From assembly GCA_964618555.1 (NCBI GenBank), contig CAZUBF010000139.1, positions 1-8,977 on the forward strand: a stretch of DNA of 8,977 nucleotides, written 5' to 3'. Positions 5,579 through 8,977 of the stretch are shown piece after piece. The position numbers and the translations under genes are program-made. Numbering within the stretch: the stretch's first letter is position 1; the number at the start of each line of letters is the position of its first letter. The DNA comes from Calidifontimicrobium sp964618555. Lineage in GTDB: Bacteria; Pseudomonadota; Gammaproteobacteria; Burkholderiales; Burkholderiaceae_C. Below the pieces are notes generated by a model. It was given only the letters and a program-made list of their open reading frames with translations, was not told the DNA's origin and did not search any database.

Positions 5579-6832
5579 CTACTGGCGCTCGCGGTCGATC
5601 GCCAGCGCCACCGCGCCGCGTGACGGCACGACGCCCGACTGCCCTTCCAGATCGCCCGGCTGCGGGTTGACGTCGCCGCTGCGCGACACGCGGGCGACGA
5701 CGACGACCCGCTCGAACGCCGACAGCCGCGTCTGCGGCGCCATCGCCGAGCTGTCGTCCAGGGTCAGCTCGGTCGGCAGGTCGGCGACGCGCAGGCGCGC
5801 GACCGCCAGCGGCATTCGCGACCCCTCGACAGGACGGGCGAACACGAACACGGTGTCCTGCGGCCCCGCCCGCCCGGCCAGTTCGTCGGCGAGCGCGACG
5901 CGCACGCGCAGGCCCGCGCCCGCTTCCCGCACCGCGGCCCCGGCCGCTGCCGACGCGGTGGCCGGCGCGCGGGCCGCGCCGGGCGCCTGCGGCGCCGGCG
6001 ACAGCGCGGCGGCGGCCCGCGCTTCGCGCAGGCCCTCTTCGAGCCCGCTGGCGAACGGGCTGTCGGGCGGTGCGACCGACTTCGCGCGTTCCCAATGCCT
6101 GACCGCGGCAACCGCGTCGCCTCGCTGCAGCGCCGCGGTGCCCGCCAGCACGAGCGCCTTCACGTGATCGGGATCGGCCTGCAGCGCGCGCTGCACCAGC
6201 CGTTCGGGCTCGCCGAGCAGGCTGCGGTCCTGCGTCATCGCCAGCGCGTCGGCGTAGTCCGCCAGCAGCATCGGGTCGTCGGGCGACAGCGCGACCGCCT
6301 GCGCGTAGGCGTCGCGCGCCAGCCCGAAGCGCCCCATCGCAGCGTAGCTGCGGCCCAGCAGCGCCCAGCCTTCGGGATCGCCCGGCTGCTCGCGCATGCG
6401 CTGCGCGAGCCGCTCGATGAGGATCTCGACGTCCTGCGGCGTCGCCTGCGACGGAGCCCGCGACAGCACCGGATCCAGCGCCGTGCGGTTGCCCAGCACC
6501 AGGTACAACAGCACCGCGACCAGCGGCAGCGTCAACGCCAGCGCCAGCGCAGCGCCGCGACCGGGACGCACGGCCAGCGCCACTTCGGCGTCGCGCGTCT
6601 CCTCGAGCACGCGGCGCTCGAGCTCCGCACGGGCGCTGGCATGCTGGTCCGCGGCCAGCGCACCGGCCGCCAGCTCGGCGTCGAGCTCGGCGAGCTGCTC
6701 GCGCAGGATGCGCACGTTGCTCGCGTGCGTGGTGTCGCGGGCCTCGGTGCGGCCGCCGCGCAGCAGCGGGCGCGCGAGCACCGCCAGCGAGGCGGCGACG
6801 AGCGCCGCGGCGACGATCCAGAACAGCGTCAT
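5579..6832 (-). CDS. ccmI: Cytochrome c maturation protein CcmI (CycH), TPR apocytochrome chaperone
   Basis: CcmI holds apocytochrome c in the periplasm and presents it to the CcmF/CcmH haem ligation complex. The 417-residue protein has the family layout: TM helix at 3-20, a cytoplasmic coiled-coil-like loop rich in Arg and Glu (about 36-85), a second TM helix at 94-113, then a periplasmic TPR region (about 130-285) with repeat signatures such as G-W-A-L-L-G-R-S-Y and A-Y-A-Q-A-V-A-L-S-P. An Ala/Pro-rich linker leads to a C-terminal beta-rich domain (about 318-417) ending with G-D-V-N-P-Q-P-G-D-L. I recall this extra domain from betaproteobacterial CcmI/CycH proteins. ATG 6832 overlaps the ccmH stop by ATGA. 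A longer in-frame extension upstream, to 6982, would run through ccmH and is rejected. It is the last gene seen in the ccm operon. Confidence 0.93.
   Translation of the reverse strand: MTLFWIVAAALVAASLAVLARPLLRGGRTEARDTTHASNVRILREQLAELDAELAAGALAADQHASARAELERRVLEETRDAEVALAVRPGRGAALALALTLPLVAVLLYLVLGNRTALDPVLSRAPSQATPQDVEILIERLAQRMREQPGDPEGWALLGRSYAAMGRFGLARDAYAQAVALSPDDPMLLADYADALAMTQDRSLLGEPERLVQRALQADPDHVKALVLAGTAALQRGDAVAAVRHWERAKSVAPPDSPFASGLEEGLREARAAAALSPAPQAPGAARAPATASAAAGAAVREAGAGLRVRVALADELAGRAGPQDTVFVFARPVEGSRMPLAVARLRVADLPTELTLDDSSAMAPQTRLSAFERVVVVARVSRSGDVNPQPGDLEGQSGVVPSRGAVALAIDRERQ
5583..5610. other. Inverted repeat at the convergent 3' ends of the regulator and ccmI
   Basis: TGGCGCT at 5583-5589 is repeated inverted at 5604-5610, with 3 more pairs inside (5591-5593 with 5600-5602) and a 6-nt loop. 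It lies within the last codons of ccmI and 21 nt after the response regulator stop, so it could help stop + strand transcripts. No T-run follows, and the repeat may be chance from coding DNA. Confidence 0.25.
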
Positions 6833-7392
6833 TCGCCCCCCGTGCCCAGCATCGCGCGTGCGCGTCGGCGCTCGTCGTCGCTCAGCGGCCGGGCGTCGGC
6901 AGAGACCTCGGCGCGCCTGCGGCGCAGCGTGCGCACCAGCCACCCCGCCATCGCCACCAGCAGCACGAACGGGCCGCCCCACAGCAGCCAGGTGACCGGC
7001 TTGACCGGCGGCGTGTACAGCACGAAGTCACCGTAGCGCGCGACCATGTAGTCGAGGATGTCGCGCTCGCTGCGCCCGGCGCTCAACTGCGAGCGGATCT
7101 GGGCGCGCAGGTCGACCGCGAGGTCGGCGTTGGACGCCGCGATGGTCTCGTTCTGGCACACCAGGCAGCGCAGCCCGTGCGCGATGCGCATCACCTCGGC
7201 CTCGAGCACCGGGTCGTCCGACAGCGGCAGCGCCTGCGGCGCGGACGGTGTGACGGGCGCCGGCGACGCCGCGCCGGTGGCCGGCGGGGCGGCGGTCTGC
7301 GCCGCGGTGGGCGACGCGAAGGCGAGCCACGCGGCGGCCGCGATCGCGCACGCCGCCAGCCACCACCGCCCGCGGTGCTCGCGCTCAGCCAC
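6829..7392 (-). CDS. ccmH: Cytochrome c maturation protein CcmH (CycL), apocytochrome thiol reductase
   Basis: CcmH is a membrane-tethered periplasmic thiol-disulfide protein that reduces or holds the CxxCH cysteines of apocytochromes for haem attachment. The 187-residue product has a signal sequence (hydrophobic stretch about 10-31), a Pro/Ala-rich spacer, and the family hallmark L-R-C-L-V-C-Q-N with Cys76 and Cys79. The conserved R-S-E-R-D-I-L-D-Y-M-V-A-R-Y-G-D-F-V-L-Y region follows, then a C-terminal TM helix (about 134-152) and a basic cytoplasmic tail. The Pro/Ala spacer before the domain (about 33-55) is longer than I expect for the family. It starts with GTG 7392, which overlaps the ccmG stop by 8 bp and has a GGAGG site just upstream; its own stop overlaps ccmI by ATGA. 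This is the short, single-domain form, with CcmI encoded separately, unlike the fused E. coli protein. Confidence 0.95.
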   Translation of the reverse strand: MAEREHRGRWWLAACAIAAAAWLAFASPTAAQTAAPPATGAASPAPVTPSAPQALPLSDDPVLEAEVMRIAHGLRCLVCQNETIAASNADLAVDLRAQIRSQLSAGRSERDILDYMVARYGDFVLYTPPVKPVTWLLWGGPFVLLVAMAGWLVRTLRRRRAEVSADARPLSDDERRRARAMLGTGGE

Positions 7393-7909
7393 CGAGCCTC
7401 CGCAGCAGCGGCAGGATGTCCCGATGCAACGCCTCGAGAGTGATGGGGCCGATGTGCTTGTGGCGGATCACCCCGTTGCGGTCGACGACGAAGGTCTCGG
7501 GCACGCCGTAGACGCCGTAGTCGATGCCGACCGCCCCGTCGCGGTCGGCCAGCACCAGCGTGTACGGGTCACCGTGGCGGGCGAGCCAGCGCGTCGCGTC
7601 CTCGGGCTTGTCCTTGTAGTTCAGCCCGACCACGGGTACGCCGCCGTCGCGCGCCAGCGTGGTCACCAGCGGGTGCTCCACCAGGCAGGGCACGCACCAC
7701 GAGGCCCAGACGTTGAGCACCCAGGGCCGCCCGAGCAGCTCGGTGTGCGACACGCGTTGCTGCGGCGCCTGCAGCCGCGGCAGTTCGAAGGCCGGCGCCG
7801 GCTTGCCCACCAGCGGCGAGGGCACCTTGCGCGGGTCGAGCTTCAGCCCGACCGCCAGCAGCACCGCCAGCGCCACGAAGACCGCCAGCGGAACCAGGTA
7901 GCGTTTCAT
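7385..7909 (-). CDS. ccmG: Thiol:disulfide interchange protein CcmG (DsbE)
   Basis: CcmG is the membrane-anchored thioredoxin-like protein that delivers reducing equivalents to CcmH or apocytochrome c during cytochrome c maturation. The 174-residue product, normal for the family, has an N-terminal anchor at about 4-20. The family signature G-K-P-A-P-A-F-E-L-P follows, then the W-A-S-W-C-V-P-C active site with Cys72 and Cys75, and the cis-proline loop G-V-P-E-T-F with Pro137. The G-V-Y-G-V-P-E-T motif distinguishes CcmG/DsbE from general thioredoxins. ATG 7909 overlaps the ccmF stop by ATGA, and no clear ribosome site precedes it, so it is probably translated by coupling to ccmF. Confidence 0.96.
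   Translation of the reverse strand: MKRYLVPLAVFVALAVLLAVGLKLDPRKVPSPLVGKPAPAFELPRLQAPQQRVSHTELLGRPWVLNVWASWCVPCLVEHPLVTTLARDGGVPVVGLNYKDKPEDATRWLARHGDPYTLVLADRDGAVGIDYGVYGVPETFVVDRNGVIRHKHIGPITLEALHRDILPLLRRLGG
7397..7401 (-). promoter_or_regulatory. Ribosome binding site of ccmH, supporting a GTG start
   Basis: On the minus strand GGAGG lies 4 nt before GTG 7392, within the end of ccmG. No other start codon nearby has such a site, so the GTG with an 8-bp overlap is preferred. Confidence 0.6.
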
Positions 7910-8977
7910 GCCGCCGCCGCGCCCCGGGGCAGTGCCTGCGCGGCACGCGTCTTCAGGCGGTAGCGGCGGTCGGCCATCGCCAGCAGCCCGCCGAGCGCCA
8001 TCAGCACACAGCCGCCCCAGATCCAGTTGACGAAGGGCTTGACGTAGATGCGCACCGCCCAGGCCCGGCCGCCGTCGAGCGGCTCGCCGAGCGACACGTA
8101 CAGGTCGCGGGTGAAGCCGCGCTCGAGCGCGACCTCGGTCATCGGCATGGTGCTGCGGTGGTAGCTGCGCTTCTCGGGGTGCACGGTCTTGACACGGCGG
8201 CCGTCGCGCGACAGCTCGAACGTCGCGCGCACCGCGTCGTAGTTCGGGCCCTGCACGTCCTGCAGTCCGACCAGCTTGAAGTCGTAGCCGCCGGCGCGCG
8301 CGGTGCTGCCGACCTCCATCTTCAGGTCCTGCTCGGTTTCGTAGCCGCCGACCAGCGTGACGCCGATGACGAACACGCCCACCCCGGCGTGGGCCAGCAG
8401 CATGCCGTACCAGCTGCCGGTCTGCGTCGACAGGCGCGGCCACCACAGCGCCAGCGGCTGCCCCTTCACGCGCTGGAACAGCGTGTACGCCGACGTGGCG
8501 AGAATCCAGAACGCGAGCAGCAGCCCGAAACCGACGAGCGGCGTGAAGTTGCCGAACAGGAACGGCGTGACCACCGCCGCGACCAGGCTCACCGCGGCCG
8601 CCCAGCGCAGTCGCACCGCAAGCTCGGGCAGGTCGGCCTTCTTCCACTTCGCGATCGGCCCGACGCCCATCAGGAACAGCGCCGGCGCCATCAGCGGCAC
8701 GAACACCGCGTTGAAGTAGGCCGGGCCGACCGAGATCTTGCCCAGGCCGAACGCGTCGAGCACCAGCGGGTACAGCGTGCCGAGCATGACCGCGGCGGTG
8801 GCCACCATCAGCAGCACGTTGTTGGCCAGCAGCAGGCCCTCGCGCGAGACCGGCTCGAACATGCCGCCGACGCCGACCCGGGGCCCGCGCCAGGCGAACA
8901 GCAGCAGCGATCCGCCGACCACCGCGACGAGGAAGCCGAGGATGAAGATGCCGCGTTCGGGGTCGGTGGCGAAAGCG
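7906..8977 (-). CDS. ccmF: Cytochrome c haem lyase subunit CcmF, C-terminal half (5' end outside window)
   Basis: CcmF is the large inner-membrane subunit of the System I haem lyase, which ligates haem from CcmE to apocytochrome c. The frame is open to the window edge and continues upstream of the first internal GTG (8922), adding F-A-T-D-P-E-R-G-I-F-I-L, a well-known CcmF motif. About 357 residues are visible, roughly the C-terminal half of a protein usually about 650 long. They contain several TM helices, S-R-E-G-L-L-L-A-N-N, G-T-L-Y-P-L, S-V-G-P-A-Y-F-N, and the A-H-A-G-V-G-V segment whose His (codon 8389-8391) fits a periplasmic haem-ligating position. A soluble periplasmic region follows, with M-P-M-T-E and L-Y-V-S-L-G-E. 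The Trp-rich haem-handling motif of the family would lie in the missing N-terminal part. It heads the visible ccmF-ccmG-ccmH-ccmI order; ccmA-E probably lie further right. Confidence 0.96.
   Translation of the reverse strand, partial: AFATDPERGIFILGFLVAVVGGSLLLFAWRGPRVGVGGMFEPVSREGLLLANNVLLMVATAAVMLGTLYPLVLDAFGLGKISVGPAYFNAVFVPLMAPALFLMGVGPIAKWKKADLPELAVRLRWAAAVSLVAAVVTPFLFGNFTPLVGFGLLLAFWILATSAYTLFQRVKGQPLALWWPRLSTQTGSWYGMLLAHAGVGVFVIGVTLVGGYETEQDLKMEVGSTARAGGYDFKLVGLQDVQGPNYDAVRATFELSRDGRRVKTVHPEKRSYHRSTMPMTEVALERGFTRDLYVSLGEPLDGGRAWAVRIYVKPFVNWIWGGCVLMALGGLLAMADRRYRLKTRAAQALPRGAAAA

Noticed and set aside
1242..6095. Very long open frames on the minus strand opposite the porin, kinase and regulator (1242-3260, 2533-4206, 4002-6095).
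   Set aside because: They are antisense shadows caused by high GC. Their translations are Arg/Ala/His-rich without domains, while the opposite strand carries full catalytic motifs.
6833..6982. Extension of ccmI upstream through ccmH to ATG 6982.
   Set aside because: The family begins with a TM helix right at ATG 6832, and the extra residues are a frame shadow of ccmH.
1..8977. tRNA, rRNA, CRISPR arrays, insertion sequences, attachment sites or a replication origin.
   Set aside because: None was seen: genes abut throughout, and no spaced direct repeats, transposase motifs or tRNA-like cloverleaf were noticed.

Overview
The window is very GC-rich (about 70% by eye), densely coded, and read almost entirely in GC-biased frames. 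System I cytochrome c maturation genes, an NtrC-type two-component pair and a phosphate-porin-like outer-membrane barrel together suggest a betaproteobacterium, probably Burkholderiales or Rhodocyclales. That placement is inference from gene style, not from a marker gene.

Left part (1-2561, + strand). This is the end of an operon for secreted redox proteins. It holds the C-terminal 129 residues of a probable multiheme c-type cytochrome (1-390), a small exported protein of unknown function with a C-x-C motif (432-836), an inner-membrane-anchored triheme cytochrome c (833-1369) and a 396-residue outer-membrane porin (1371-2561). The genes are packed tightly: 41 bp, a 4-bp ATGA overlap, then 1 bp. 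I read it as a candidate porin-cytochrome electron route across the periplasm and outer membrane, or respiration of an oxyanion or metal that uses a dedicated porin. The substrate cannot be read from the sequence.

Middle (2562-5561, + strand). After about 100 bp holding a strong GC hairpin there is a membrane-bound PAS sensor histidine kinase (2662-4149). It overlaps by ATGA a sigma-54-dependent NtrC-family response regulator (4146-5561) with intact receiver, AAA+ and Fis-type HTH modules. The pair most likely controls the upstream operon. Its promoter lies left of the window or was not recognisable.

Right part (5579-8977, - strand). The cytochrome c maturation genes converge on the regulator with a 17-bp gap. 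In transcription order they are ccmF (its 5' part is beyond the window), ccmG, ccmH and ccmI, each overlapping the next. They encode the haem lyase and apocytochrome-reduction machinery that the multiheme proteins on the left would need.

No RNA gene, insertion sequence, CRISPR array or long repeat was seen. No gap between genes exceeds about 100 bp.
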